Part shown: one piece after another, positions 16,448 through 25,500 of the stretch
How positions within the stretch are numbered: position 1 is the first letter of the stretch
How the letters are laid out: the number at the start of each line of letters is the position of its first letter
NCBI GenBank assembly: GCA_036013505.1
Contig: CP107851.1
Location: 682,001-746,000 of the forward strand
Origin: Streptomyces sp. NBC_00510
Lineage (GTDB): Bacteria; Actinomycetota; Actinomycetes; Streptomycetales; Streptomycetaceae
Length of the DNA: 64,000 nucleotides
Reading direction: 5' to 3'
Made by a program: the position numbers and the translations under genes
Notes under the pieces: generated by a model
The model's input: only the letters and a program-made list of their open reading frames with translations
Told to the model about the DNA's origin: nothing
Databases searched by the model: none

Positions 16448-17854
16448 TCAGGGACGCGAGCGCCGGCGGAGCCGCAGCGGGGTGTACACCGCGAGGGCCA
16501 CGAGGAAGGCCACGTAGTACGACAGGTCCGCGCCGTGCAGGGCCTCGGCCACCGGGCCGACGTACAGCGTGGTGTCCATGAACGGCACGGCCGCGGCGAA
16601 GGCGGCCACGAACGCGACCACGGCGGGCAGGCCGGGCTGCGGCCGGCCGGTCTCGGCGGCGAGGTCGATCTCCGCGCCCGCCCGTGCCCGTGCCCGGACC
16701 AGCCAGTCGACGATGACGATCGCCACGAAACCGGGGATCCAGTAGCCGACGAACAGCAGCACGTTCTGGAAGCGGGCGGTGGTGTCGGCGGCGTGCATCC
16801 ACAGCACCAGGGGGAAGCCGAGCACCGCGGCGAAGGCGGCCGCCGCCGGGCGGGGAACGCGTACGCCGACGGTCTGCAGGGCCAGGGATCCGCTGTAGTC
16901 GTTCATGGCGTTGCTACACAGCGCCGCCAGGGCCACGGCGAGCAGTCCGAACGCCCCGAGCGGCCCGCCGCCCAGCAGATCGGCCACACCTGCGGCGGTC
17001 TGGTCGGTCAGGACGGACGCGCCCCACAGCCCGAGGACCTGGACGGCCACGAAGGACACCACCAGGCCCGCCAGGGTGAACCAGAACATGCGCGAGCGCG
17101 AGGTGGTCCGTGGCAGGTAGCGGCTGAAGTCGCTGGCGTAGGGGGCCCAGGACAGGGACAGGCTCAGCGCGATGGTGCTGGTCAGGACGAACGCCCCGCC
17201 CCGGTCGGCGCCGTGGGCGGAGCCGGTGACCGCGGGGTCGACGCCGTCGAGCAGCTTCCAGGCGATCAGGGCGAAGGCGACGGCGAGCACGAAGGTCATG
17301 ACGATCTGGAGCCGGTGGATGGCCTCGTAGCCCAGGACGCCGAGAGCGCCTTGGCCGAGCATCATGATCAGGACCCCGAGCCAGAAGGGCAGGCCGCACA
17401 GCCGCGCCAGCGCGTCCCCGCCGAAGAGTCCGATCAGCGCGTCCCAGGCGACCGAGGACAGCCACTGCAGGACGCCGGGTAGCGCGACGGCCCGGCCGAA
17501 GGCGAGCCGGGCCAGCGGCAGCTGCCCGGCGCCGGTCCGGCTCCCCCAGGTGCCCAGGTAGGCGGTGGGTATCGCCCCGATCACGGTGCCGAGCACCACG
17601 GCGGTGAGCGCGGTGGCGAAGTCCAGCCCGAGGACGATGCCGATGGTGCCGGTGAACACGCCGGTCATGGTGAGGTTGGGGGCGAACCACACGGTGAACA
17701 GGCGCCCCGGGCCGCCGTAGCGGTTGCTCTCGGGGACCGGTCGTATGCCGTGCGCTTCGATCCGGAGATCGCCGGCGGCCGCCGGCATGCGCCCGTCGAA
17801 GACGGTCTGTCGGCTGTCGGCGGGCAGACCGCCGGGAACATGCGCCAATGGCAT
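16448..17854 (-). CDS. cytX: CytX-type NCS1 permease (hydroxymethylpyrimidine uptake)
   Basis: A 468-residue polytopic permease of the nucleobase:cation symporter-1 family, with about twelve hydrophobic segments. Family signatures include [18 protein letters not shown] at helix 1, [15 protein letters not shown] in the middle and [14 protein letters not shown] permease of this family directly behind a TPP riboswitch and in front of thiM-thiE is classified as CytX, thought to import the HMP pyrimidine of thiamin. ATG 17854 is the only sensible start, with its GGAGGG ribosome site lying inside the riboswitch. The substrate rests on genomic context and on knowledge of riboswitch-linked CytX, not on direct proof. 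Confidence 0.92.
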   Translation of the reverse strand: MPLAHVPGGLPADSRQTVFDGRMPAAAGDLRIEAHGIRPVPESNRYGGPGRLFTVWFAPNLTMTGVFTGTIGIVLGLDFATALTAVVLGTVIGAIPTAYLGTWGSRTGAGQLPLARLAFGRAVALPGVLQWLSSVAWDALIGLFGGDALARLCGLPFWLGVLIMMLGQGALGVLGYEAIHRLQIVMTFVLAVAFALIAWKLLDGVDPAVTGSAHGADRGGAFVLTSTIALSLSLSWAPYASDFSRYLPRTTSRSRMFWFTLAGLVVSFVAVQVLGLWGASVLTDQTAAGVADLLGGGPLGAFGLLAVALAALCSNAMNDYSGSLALQTVGVRVPRPAAAAFAAVLGFPLVLWMHAADTTARFQNVLLFVGYWIPGFVAIVIVDWLVRARARAGAEIDLAAETGRPQPGLPAVVAFVAAFAAAVPFMDTTLYVGPVAEALHGADLSYYVAFLVALAVYTPLRLRRRSRP

Positions 17855-17857
17855 GGA

Positions 17858-17945
17858 GACATCCCTCCGCCAGTACGAACTGGTTCAGGTTCGACGGGTG
17901 TGATCTCAGCCCTCGGCGGGGCACCCCGTGTCCGGTACGGGGGAC
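17858..17945 (-). promoter_or_regulatory. TPP riboswitch (THI element)
   Basis: Read on the minus strand, the leader contains the conserved TPP aptamer landmarks in order: ACGGGGTGCCCC (P1/P2 side), GGCTGAGATCACACC (the CTGAGA pyrimidine-sensing core; complement ATCTCAG at 17902-17908), CGAACCTGAACCAGTTCG, and CTGGCGGAGGGATG. The GGAGGG within the last element is also the ribosome site of cytX. Binding of thiamin pyrophosphate should therefore hide it and block translation. Confidence 0.93.
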
Positions 17946-18115
17946 AGACTAACCCGACGGCGTTGCCCGGCGCGTCGGCGGGGCGGCCTCCGGCAGGGAC
18001 CCGTTGGCGAGCGTTCGCCCGGCGCCTGGGGCGGCGTGACGGTCACGGCGACAGCGCCCGTCACGGATCGGCGGGTTTGTGGCCCCGGTACCGCAGGCTG
18101 GGAAATAATCGGGGC

Positions 18116-18463
18116 ATGGCATCGACGTCCAACACCACAGAGCTGCGCCGCGATCGGTTCCGCAGGCGGCTGCCCGCGGAGCTGTCCGCTCTGCGGGGAC
18201 CCGCGCACGGGACGGTCGCCCTGCCGCTGCACCTGGCCTGGTCGGGCCTGACGGAGTTCGATCTGGACCAGCCGCGGTTGCGTATGAGTTGCTACCGGAC
18301 CGTCCTGGCCGAGGGCCTCCACGACGACTTGGTCCGCTACCTCGACCGGGACCTTCTCATCAACCTCTGGCCCGTGCTTCGCACGCTGATCAGCCACGAC
18401 ATCCGCGACGTCTGGGAAGCCGCGTTCAGCGAACTCCCCACTCGGGCGTCTCGAGCAGCGTGA
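18116..18463 (+). CDS. small protein paired with a nucleotidyltransferase; candidate antitoxin
   Basis: A 115-residue protein I cannot assign to a named family. It is basic at the N-terminus (TTELRRDRFRRRLPAEL), rich in Leu and Arg, and carries a conserved-looking core VALPLHLAWSGLTEFDLDQP followed by YLDRDLLINLWPVLRTLISH. There is no signal peptide or membrane span. Its stop overlaps the GTG start of the AbiEii-type nucleotidyltransferase gene (GTGA), the arrangement expected when an antitoxin is made just before its toxin. An antitoxin role is inferred from this pairing alone. Confidence 0.65.
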   Translation: MASTSNTTELRRDRFRRRLPAELSALRGPAHGTVALPLHLAWSGLTEFDLDQPRLRMSCYRTVLAEGLHDDLVRYLDRDLLINLWPVLRTLISHDIRDVWEAAFSELPTRASRAA

Positions 18464-19125
18464 ACCTCGATCCACTGCACCGCCGGCTGCTGGCGGACGT
18501 CCTCACCATCGGCAGTCCGTACCCCCTGGTCCTCACGGGTGGCTACGCGGTGCAGGCGCACGGCCTGGTCCAACGGCTCAGCCAGGACCTCGACGTCGCC
18601 ACGGACAACAACGACCCGATGGACCAGATCGCCGCGACCGTCACCGCCGGGCTTCGCGACCGCGGCTGGCAGGTACGCGTCGTGGAAACGGATCCGCTGG
18701 CCGCACGTCTCACCGTGACCGACCCGGACAGTGGTGAGGAATGCGAGCTCGAAATCCTCAAGGAAGTCCTCACCCACCCCGCCGTGATCACCGAACACGG
18801 ACGGGTCCTGTCCCTCGAAGACGTGGTAGGTACCAAGGTCCGCGCACTGGCCGACCGCGGAATCGCCCGGGACCTCATCGACGTCCGTGCCGCAGCCCAC
18901 CTGTGGTCCTCGATCGAGCTCGAAGCGCTCGGCCGCCGCCACGCCCGCGACGCCTTCGACCTGGAGGACCTTCTGGCCCGGCTGGGCGGCGCAGACTGGA
19001 TCGACGACACCGAATTCGCCGCCTACGGTCTCACCGAGCCCGCGATCAGCGAATTGCGCCGATGGGCCCAGAGATGGGCCGACGATCTCACCGCCCGTCT
19101 CCACGAGCAACCGCTCGACGGCTGA
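18460..19125 (+). CDS. AbiEii/AbiGii-type nucleotidyltransferase, candidate toxin
   Basis: A 221-residue protein of the DNA polymerase beta-like nucleotidyltransferase fold. Its signature TGGYAVQAHGLVQRLSQDLD joins the GGxA helix region to the metal-binding SxDLD pair, the pattern of AbiEii, AbiGii and MenT-type toxins. The downstream segment VVGTKVRALADRGIARDLID holds the conserved K and RD residues of that family. AbiEii/MenT proteins transfer nucleotides to tRNA or other acceptors and arrest growth, in some cases defending against phage. GTG 18460 overlaps the preceding small gene. Toxin function and target are inferred from family and pairing. Confidence 0.8.
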   Translation: MNLDPLHRRLLADVLTIGSPYPLVLTGGYAVQAHGLVQRLSQDLDVATDNNDPMDQIAATVTAGLRDRGWQVRVVETDPLAARLTVTDPDSGEECELEILKEVLTHPAVITEHGRVLSLEDVVGTKVRALADRGIARDLIDVRAAAHLWSSIELEALGRRHARDAFDLEDLLARLGGADWIDDTEFAAYGLTEPAISELRRWAQRWADDLTARLHEQPLDG

Positions 19126-19383
19126 CCGCCCTCACCGACGGCAGGCTCGGTCGCGGAAACCGGACGCTTCGCCCGTGGAAGCACCGGCAGCCGTGGACCA
19201 GCCGCACGTGCGGTCCACTGTGCCTGGCCCGGCAGGCGCCGTGCCGAAGCGCCACGCAGCGGCTCCTGCGCACCACCACCCGACATGACGTTCCGGCAGT
19301 TCCCGCATCCTGCCTCGTCCCTCCCGCACCGTCGGCGACGGGCCACTCGGGTGGTCCGCGGCGACACCACCACCCTGGGCGCC
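19126..19383. other. intergenic stretch, no gene seen
   Basis: No convincing gene, RNA or repeat is visible between the nucleotidyltransferase gene and the palindrome cluster ahead of the acyl-CoA dehydrogenase. The total gap to the next gene is 384 bases. Confidence 0.3.
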
Positions 19384-19434
19384 GCGGATCCGGGGGCGCC
19401 GCTCCGGATCCGCGTTTAATCGCGCTCGGATCCG
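19384..19434 (+). promoter_or_regulatory. three phased CGGATCCG palindromes upstream of the acyl-CoA dehydrogenase operon
   Basis: The perfect palindrome CGGATCCG occurs at 19385-19392, 19405-19412 and 19427-19434, with centres 20 and 22 bases apart. The first two copies extend to a GCGGATCCG / CGGATCCGC inverted repeat. A TTTAAT hexamer (19415-19420), a plausible -10 element, lies between copies two and three, about 90 bases ahead of the gene. Same-face spacing suggests a regulator binding cooperatively. Confidence 0.5.
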
Positions 19435-19509
19435 AAAAGCCGGGGGCTGAGAACGCCGGCGGGCGCGGATCTCGCGGGCCAGGCCCCACAGCGCTTGAGG
19501 GAGATTGCC

Positions 19510-20736
19510 ATGAGCGGCACCACGACCTTGCCGGCACCGTCCGGTCCCTACCTGGGCGAAGGGCTGCTGCCCGCAGACTTCTACGCCTACGAGGAACTGC
19601 TGTCGGACCGGGAACGGGAGAAGGTCGAGTCCGTCCGCGAGTTCCTCCGCACGCAGGTCGCCCCGATCGTCGACGACCACTGGGCCCGGGCCGAGTTCCC
19701 CTTCCAGTTGGTCGAAGGCTTCGGGAGGCTCGGGCTTGTGGACTGGGCCGACCCGGACTCGACGGAATCCAGGCCGAGCAACCTCTTCGCGGGTCTCATG
19801 GCCTTGGAGCTCGCCCATGCCGACGCCTCGGTGGCGACGTTCTTCGGCGTGCACACGGGTCTGGCCATGGGCACCATCCTCGCCTGCGGCTCCGAGGAAC
19901 AGCGGCAGAGGTGGCTGCCGGCGATGAGCCGCTTCGAGAAGATCGGCGCCTTCGGGTTGACCGAGCCGCACGGCGGCTCCGACGTGGCCGGCGGGCTGCA
20001 GACGACCGCCCGCCGGGACGGCGACGGATGGATCCTCGACGGCGCGAAGCGGTGGATCGGCAACGCGACGTTCGCCGACCTGGTCGTCATCTGGGCCCGC
20101 GACGTCGAGACCCGTCACGTGCTGGGCTTCGTCGTGGAGAAGGACACCCCCGGGTTCACCGCGACGAAGATCGAGAACAAGATGGCGCTGCGGATCGTGC
20201 AGAACGCCGACATCGTGCTCGACGGCTGCCGTGTTCCCGAAACCGACCGGCTGCAGAACGCCCGTTCGTTCAAGGACACCGCGGAGATCCTGCGCCGGAC
20301 CCGCAGCGGGGTGGCGTGGCAGGCGGTGGGCATCATGTTCGGCGCCTACGAGATCGCCCTGGAGTACGCCAAGCAGCGGGAGCAGTTCGGCCGGCCCATC
20401 GGAGGCTTCCAGCTGATGCAGGACCTGCTGGTGAAGATGCTCGGCAATGCCACGGCGTCGTGCGGGATGGTGACGCGGCTGGCCCAGCTGCAGGACTCCG
20501 GGGTGTACCGGGACGAGCAGTCCTCGCTGGCGAAGGCCTACTGCACCGTGCGGATGCGGGAGACCGTGGGATGGGCACGCGAACTGCTGGCCGGCAACGG
20601 CATCATCCTCGACTACAAGATCGGCCGGTTCGTCGCCGACGCCGAGGCCATCTACTCGTACGAGGGCACGCGCGAGATCCAGACCCTCATCGTCGGACGT
20701 GCCGTGACCGACGGCCTGAGCGCCTTCACGAGGTGA
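19510..20736 (+). CDS. acyl-CoA dehydrogenase, glutaryl-CoA dehydrogenase-like
   Basis: A 408-residue FAD-dependent acyl-CoA dehydrogenase. The family motifs GAFGLTEPHGGSDVAGGLQT (flavin/substrate binding) and YSYEGTREIQTLIVGRAVT are intact. The latter carries the catalytic base Glu in the YEGT position used by glutaryl-CoA dehydrogenases. KRWIGNATFADLVVIWARD also resembles that enzyme's middle domain. ATG 19510 follows GAGGGAG. It overlaps by GTGA with a class III CoA-transferase gene, a pairing typical of glutarate breakdown, in which the transferase makes glutaryl-CoA and the dehydrogenase oxidises and decarboxylates it. Other acyl-CoA substrates cannot be excluded. Confidence 0.83.
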   Translation: MSGTTTLPAPSGPYLGEGLLPADFYAYEELLSDREREKVESVREFLRTQVAPIVDDHWARAEFPFQLVEGFGRLGLVDWADPDSTESRPSNLFAGLMALELAHADASVATFFGVHTGLAMGTILACGSEEQRQRWLPAMSRFEKIGAFGLTEPHGGSDVAGGLQTTARRDGDGWILDGAKRWIGNATFADLVVIWARDVETRHVLGFVVEKDTPGFTATKIENKMALRIVQNADIVLDGCRVPETDRLQNARSFKDTAEILRRTRSGVAWQAVGIMFGAYEIALEYAKQREQFGRPIGGFQLMQDLLVKMLGNATASCGMVTRLAQLQDSGVYRDEQSSLAKAYCTVRMRETVGWARELLAGNGIILDYKIGRFVADAEAIYSYEGTREIQTLIVGRAVTDGLSAFTR

Positions 20737-21974
20737 CGAAGTTGACCACCGAATCCGTGTTCACCGGGCTGAAGGTCCTCGACGCATCGAGCTTCATCGC
20801 GGCACCGGCCGCGGCCACCATGCTCTCCGACTTCGGAGCCGACGTCATCAAGATCGAGCCGCCGGGGAAGGGCGATCCCCAGCGTCGACTGGGCTCCGTG
20901 CCGCCCAGTCCCCAGGCACAGGCCAACTACAGCTGGCACCTCGCCAACCGCAACAAGCGCGGCATGGTGATCGACCTGAAGTCCCCGGCGGCCACCGGGA
21001 TCCTCAAGCGCCTCGTCGAGTGGGCCGATGTGGTGATCACCAACTTCCCGCACGGCACCCGCGAGAGACTGCACCTCGGCTACGACGAGGTCGCGGGCTG
21101 GAACCCGCGGGTCGTCTACGCCGACATCACCGGCTTCGGGGACACCGGCCCCGACGCCGGGCAGCCGGGCTTCGACCTGACCGCCGCCTGGTCGCGCAGC
21201 GGGCTGCTGGCCTCCACCCGGGACGCGGGAGCACCGCCGACGGTGCCGGTCTGGGGCAGCGGCGACTACATGTCGGCGATCGCCGTCTACGCGGCGATCG
21301 TGACCGCCCTCTACCGCCGTGAGCGCACGGGACAAGGGGCCAGTGTCGGGACGTCGTTGCTCGCCGCGGGCGTCTGGGCCACGGGAACGCTCGTGGCCGG
21401 CGCGCTCGCCGGGGGCACGCCGTTCGAGCTGCACGACCGGAAGGCGCCGGCGAATCCGCTGGTCAACCCCTACCGGACCGCGGACGACGAGTGGTTCATG
21501 CTGGTCGCGTCTCCCCCGCACTGGCCGGGACTGACGCGGGCCATCGGGCGCCCCGAGCTGCTGGAGGACCCGCGTTTCGCCGACGTCGAGGGGGTCATCG
21601 AGAACGCCGCCGCGCTGAGCGAGCTGCTCGACGCCGAGTTCCGCGCGCGGCCCTTCGCCCACTGGAAGGACGCCCTGGGACGAGAACGCGTCACCCACAG
21701 CCTCATCCAGACCCCTGAGGAGGTCGCGCGGGACCCGCAGCTGCGCGCGAACGACATCGTGGTGCCGCTGGAAGGAGTGACCGGGCTCACGGAAACCATC
21801 AGCAGCCCGGTCAACCTGCGAGGGGTGCCGAAGGTGCCGGCGAAGCGTGCGCCGGACCTGGGCGAGCACACCGACGAGATCCTCGCCGAGCTGGGATTCG
21901 GCCCCGCCGAGATCGCCGAGCTGCGCGCCCGGGGAGCGATCCCCGGCACGACGCAAACGCAGGCGCCACGATGA
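20733..21974 (+). CDS. class III CoA-transferase (CaiB/BaiF family)
   Basis: A 413-residue CoA-transferase of the formyl-CoA transferase/CaiB family. It shows the N-terminal FTGLKVLDASSFIAAPAAAT, then DFGADVIKIEPPGKGDPQR and NRNKRGMVIDLKSP, which are signatures of the CoA-binding half. The catalytic aspartate is expected in GQPGFDLTAAWSRSG. It starts at GTG 20733 overlapping the dehydrogenase gene; TTG 20742, nine bases later and with GAGGTGA in front, is a real alternative. With the acyl-CoA dehydrogenase it resembles succinyl-CoA:glutarate CoA-transferase systems. The acid acceptor is inferred from that pairing. Confidence 0.85.
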   Translation: MTKLTTESVFTGLKVLDASSFIAAPAAATMLSDFGADVIKIEPPGKGDPQRRLGSVPPSPQAQANYSWHLANRNKRGMVIDLKSPAATGILKRLVEWADVVITNFPHGTRERLHLGYDEVAGWNPRVVYADITGFGDTGPDAGQPGFDLTAAWSRSGLLASTRDAGAPPTVPVWGSGDYMSAIAVYAAIVTALYRRERTGQGASVGTSLLAAGVWATGTLVAGALAGGTPFELHDRKAPANPLVNPYRTADDEWFMLVASPPHWPGLTRAIGRPELLEDPRFADVEGVIENAAALSELLDAEFRARPFAHWKDALGRERVTHSLIQTPEEVARDPQLRANDIVVPLEGVTGLTETISSPVNLRGVPKVPAKRAPDLGEHTDEILAELGFGPAEIAELRARGAIPGTTQTQAPR

Positions 21975-22560
21975 TCATCGTGCTCCACGAACGCCACGCC
22001 GGCACCACGAGCCGCGCTGCGGCTCGTGGCGGCTGTTGATCTGCTCGACGCCGACCCGGAACCGCCGGTCGGCGCCGGGCATCGCCGTGGGTTCCGGGCG
22101 GAATCGCCTGGCGATCTACTTCGTCACGGCCCTCCTCAGCCTGGGCGTCGTCGCTGTCATGAGGATCAACTCCGGCGACGATCCACCGGACTGACGTCAC
22201 GGGATAGTACGGTGACGTCCTGCCGAACGCCCTTCCGGTCACCCGAGGTTCCTCCTGGGAAGCGACATGCCCAGCCGCCTCGTGAAGGGGATGACTCCCC
22301 CACGCGCCTGCGCCACGTGCAACAGGATTCAGGCGTTGCCCGGTTGTGAACAGGGTCGACGGGATGACCGCTCGGCCCCTCGCACGTGCGGCCGGGCGAC
22401 CGGGCCAGCCGGGCCGGCCGCCCGACGGTGAAGTGGGGCGCCGCGGTGGGGCGGTGGCCGAGAAGTCGTGAATACGACACGCGGCGCCAAGTCGCCAACT
22501 CCATCCATTGACCTGGTCGTCGAGGGCGCGCGATCTTTCTTCGGGCAACGCGTCATGTGC
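21975..22560. other. intergenic stretch with a terminator and one doubtful tiny ORF
   Basis: After the terminator at 22006-22030 the only coding-like item is a 35-codon frame from GTG 22087 to 22194. It contains a single hydrophobic span (LAIYFVTALLSLGVVAVM) and lacks a ribosome site; I do not annotate it as a gene. The rest, to the operator before the protease gene, shows nothing recognisable. Confidence 0.3.
22006..22030 (+). terminator. terminator hairpin after the CoA-transferase gene
   Basis: CCACGAGCCGC (22006-22016) pairs perfectly with GCGGCTCGTGG (22020-22030) around a three-base loop, 32 bases after the stop codon. No U-tract follows, as is common in actinobacteria. Confidence 0.75.
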
Positions 22561-22576
22561 CCGACAACGTTATCGG
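22561..22576 (+). promoter_or_regulatory. LacI-type operator candidate before the sedolisin gene
   Basis: CCGACAACGTTATCGG is a 16-base palindrome with one mismatch. Its core GACAACGTTATC differs by one base from the perfect GACAACGTTGTC at 33975-33986 ahead of the GH92-PAP2 gene. A central CG step in such palindromes is typical of LacI-family operators. It ends 20 bases before GTG 22597, in position to block transcription or translation. Confidence 0.55.
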
Positions 22577-22596
22577 ACCACTGCCGGAGTCGCCCC

Positions 22597-25500
22597 GTGC
22601 TCGTTCCCCGTCCTTCACGCCCCCTCTCCCGGTACTCGAGGGGTGCCCCCGCCCGGCCAACGAGATCCCAGTGGAGACGTGCCGTCGGCGGGGCCGCGGC
22701 CCTGCTGCTGGCCGCCCTCGCGGTCCAACTGCCGCAGCAGAGCCCGGCCGTCGCCGATGACGCCGGGCAGGCGACGGAGTCGCTCTGCGGCGCCCCGCAG
22801 CCCGGGCACTTCGGTTGCTTCGCGGTGCGCCGGGCGGACACCGACAGCGGTCGCACCGCACGGTCCGCCACCCCCGAGGGATTCGGACCGGCCGACCTTC
22901 GCTCGGCGTACGACCTGCCCGCGGACGGCGGCGCCGGGGCGACCATCGCGGTCGTGGCGGCCTACGACAACCCGATGGCCGAGCAGGACCTCGCCGCCTA
23001 CCGGGCCCAGTACGGGCTGCCGCCCTGCACGGCGGACAACGGATGCTTCCGCAAGGTCGACCAGCGCGGGAGCACCGACTACCCGCAGCCCAACGACGGC
23101 TGGGCCGGCGAGATATCCCTGGACCTGGACATGGTCTCGGCCGTCGCGCCGAAGGCGCACATCCTCCTCGTCGAGGCCGACAGCTCCGCCACGGACGACC
23201 TGGGCACCGCCGTCAACACCGCGGTGGCACTGGGCGCCCGCTACGTCTCCAACTCCTACGGCGCCTACTACGACGGCCCGGACCTCGCCGCCCTGGACGC
23301 GGCGTACTTCGACCACCCCGGCACCGCCGTGGTGTTCGCCTCCGGCGACTACGGCCACGGGCTGAGTTACCCGGCCTCCTCCCCCTACGTGACGTCCGTC
23401 GGCGGCACCTCGCTCAGCAGGAGCGACACCGGTGAGCGCGGCTGGACGGAGACGGTGTGGAGCGGCACGGGCTCGGGGTGCTCCGCGTACCAGCCCAAGC
23501 CGGCGTTCCAGACCGGCACCGGCTGCGACAAACGGTCGGTGGCGGACGTCAGCGCGGTCGCCGACCCCGACACCGGCGTGGCGGTCTACAACACCTACTC
23601 CGGCGGCGGGTGGGGCGTCTACGGCGGCACCAGTGCCTCCGCCCCGATCATCGCCGGTCTGTACGCGCTGGCCGGGACGCCCGTCGAGGGCACCTACCCG
23701 GCCGGGTATCCGTACCGCGCGCCCGGCGCGCTCAACGACGTGACCACCGGCAGCAACGCGCAGTGCTCCGACGACGCGCCCTGCGACCCGGACACCACGC
23801 CCGCGTGCGAGCCCGCGAACAGCTGCACCGCGGGCCCCGGATACGACGGGCCGACGGGACTGGGCACGCCGAACGGCGTCGGTGCCTTCCGCCCCGGCCC
23901 GCACGGCGCAGTGACCGGCAAGGTCACCGACAAGGCCACCGGCAAGGCGCTGTCCGGGGCGACGGTACGGCTCGGCGCGCATGCGGCGGTCACCGCCGCG
24001 GACGGAAGTTGGTCGCTGACGGCGCCCACCGGCTCGTACACGCTGACGGTCAACGCCTTCGGCTACTCCCAGAAGGACCTGGGCAAGGTCACCCTCGCCG
24101 ACGGGACGGAGCTGACCAGGAACGCGGCGCTCGCGCCCGTGCCGACCGCCACGGTGTCCGGGACGGTCCGGGACGGCGGCGGACACGGCTGGGGCCTCTA
24201 CGCCCGGCTGACCGTCGACGGCGTGCCCGGCACCGTGCACACCGACCCCAGGACGGGCCGCTACTCCGTCCGCCTCGAGCGCGGCAAGACGTACACGCTG
24301 CGCGCCACCGGCCTCTACCCCGGCTACCGGCCGGCCGAGACGAAGGTCGTGCTCGGATCGTCCCCGAAGACGGCCGACCTGACGCTCCCTCTGGTCGGCT
24401 CCGGCACCCTCCCGCCGGGCTACGCCGTCGACTACCACGGCGGCGGTTTCCAGTCCTTCGACACCGCCGCGAAGCCTGCCGGGTGGAGCATCGTCAACCA
24501 CACCGCCGCCGGCGGCTGGGGCTTCGACGACCCACTCGCCCGCGGCAACCAGACCGGTGGTGACGGCGGCTTCGCCCAGGTCGACGACTACGCCCTCGGC
24601 TGGGGCGAGGTCGACACCGAACTGATCAGCCCTGACTACGACTTCTCGGCGCAGACCCGGCCGGCGCTGGAGTTCGACACCGCGCTGCCCAGTCTGTGGC
24701 GCTTCAACGACCCCACGGCCGACATCGACGTGAGCACCGACGGCGGGGACCACTGGGAGAACCTCTGGCACCACACGGACGTCGTGGAGGGCCCCTCCCA
24801 CCAGGTCGTTCCGCTCACCGCCTACGCCGGCGAGTCCTCGGTGCGGCTGCGCTTCCACTTCGCCGGCTCCCTGACCGGCATCTGGCAGCTGGACAACGTC
24901 GCCGTCGGCACCCGCTCGCTGGTCACCGTGCCCGGTGGGCTGCTGACGGGCCGGGTGACGGACGCCAACACCGGTGCCGGAGTGGTCGGCGCGACCGTCT
25001 CCGCCGCGAAGGCACCCGAGGACAGCGGCCACAGCATCGCCACGCTGGATGACCCGGCCGTCGGCGACGGTCTGTACTGGGCCTTCTCCTCCCGTGCCGG
25101 CCGGCAGGAGTTCACCGCCGAGCTGCCCGCGTTCGGCTATCCGGCCGGGACGTCGGCCGTGACGGTCAAGGCCGACGCCGTCACCGCCGCGGACCTCGTG
25201 CTGCGCCCGTCCCGGCTGAAGGCCACCCCCGGTGCGGTGGGCGTCACCGTTCCCTGGGGCGGGAAGAAGACCGTCACCGTGAAGGTGCGCAACACCGGCG
25301 GTGCCCCGGCCTCTCTCGCCGTCGGCGAGCAGGCCGTCGCGGGAACCCCGGCGCGCGTGTCCGGGGCCGCCAGGGAGCGGACGGCGGCCAGCCCCGATCC
25401 GCTCGACGTCGCTGCCACCGCCACGACCAGCACCACGGCGGCGGGCCGGACCGCCGGGGCGACCGCCGGGCAGGCGTGGCAGCCGCTCGCGGACCTCCCG

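Noticed and set aside
19384..19413. GCGGATCCG ... CGGATCCGC hairpin as a terminator
   Set aside because: It lies about 260 bases after the previous gene and is followed by a third identical palindrome and a -10-like hexamer, so an operator array explains it better.
22087..22194. Tiny membrane-span ORF after the CoA-transferase gene
   Set aside because: No ribosome site, located after a terminator, and a single hydrophobic span can arise by chance; not enough support.
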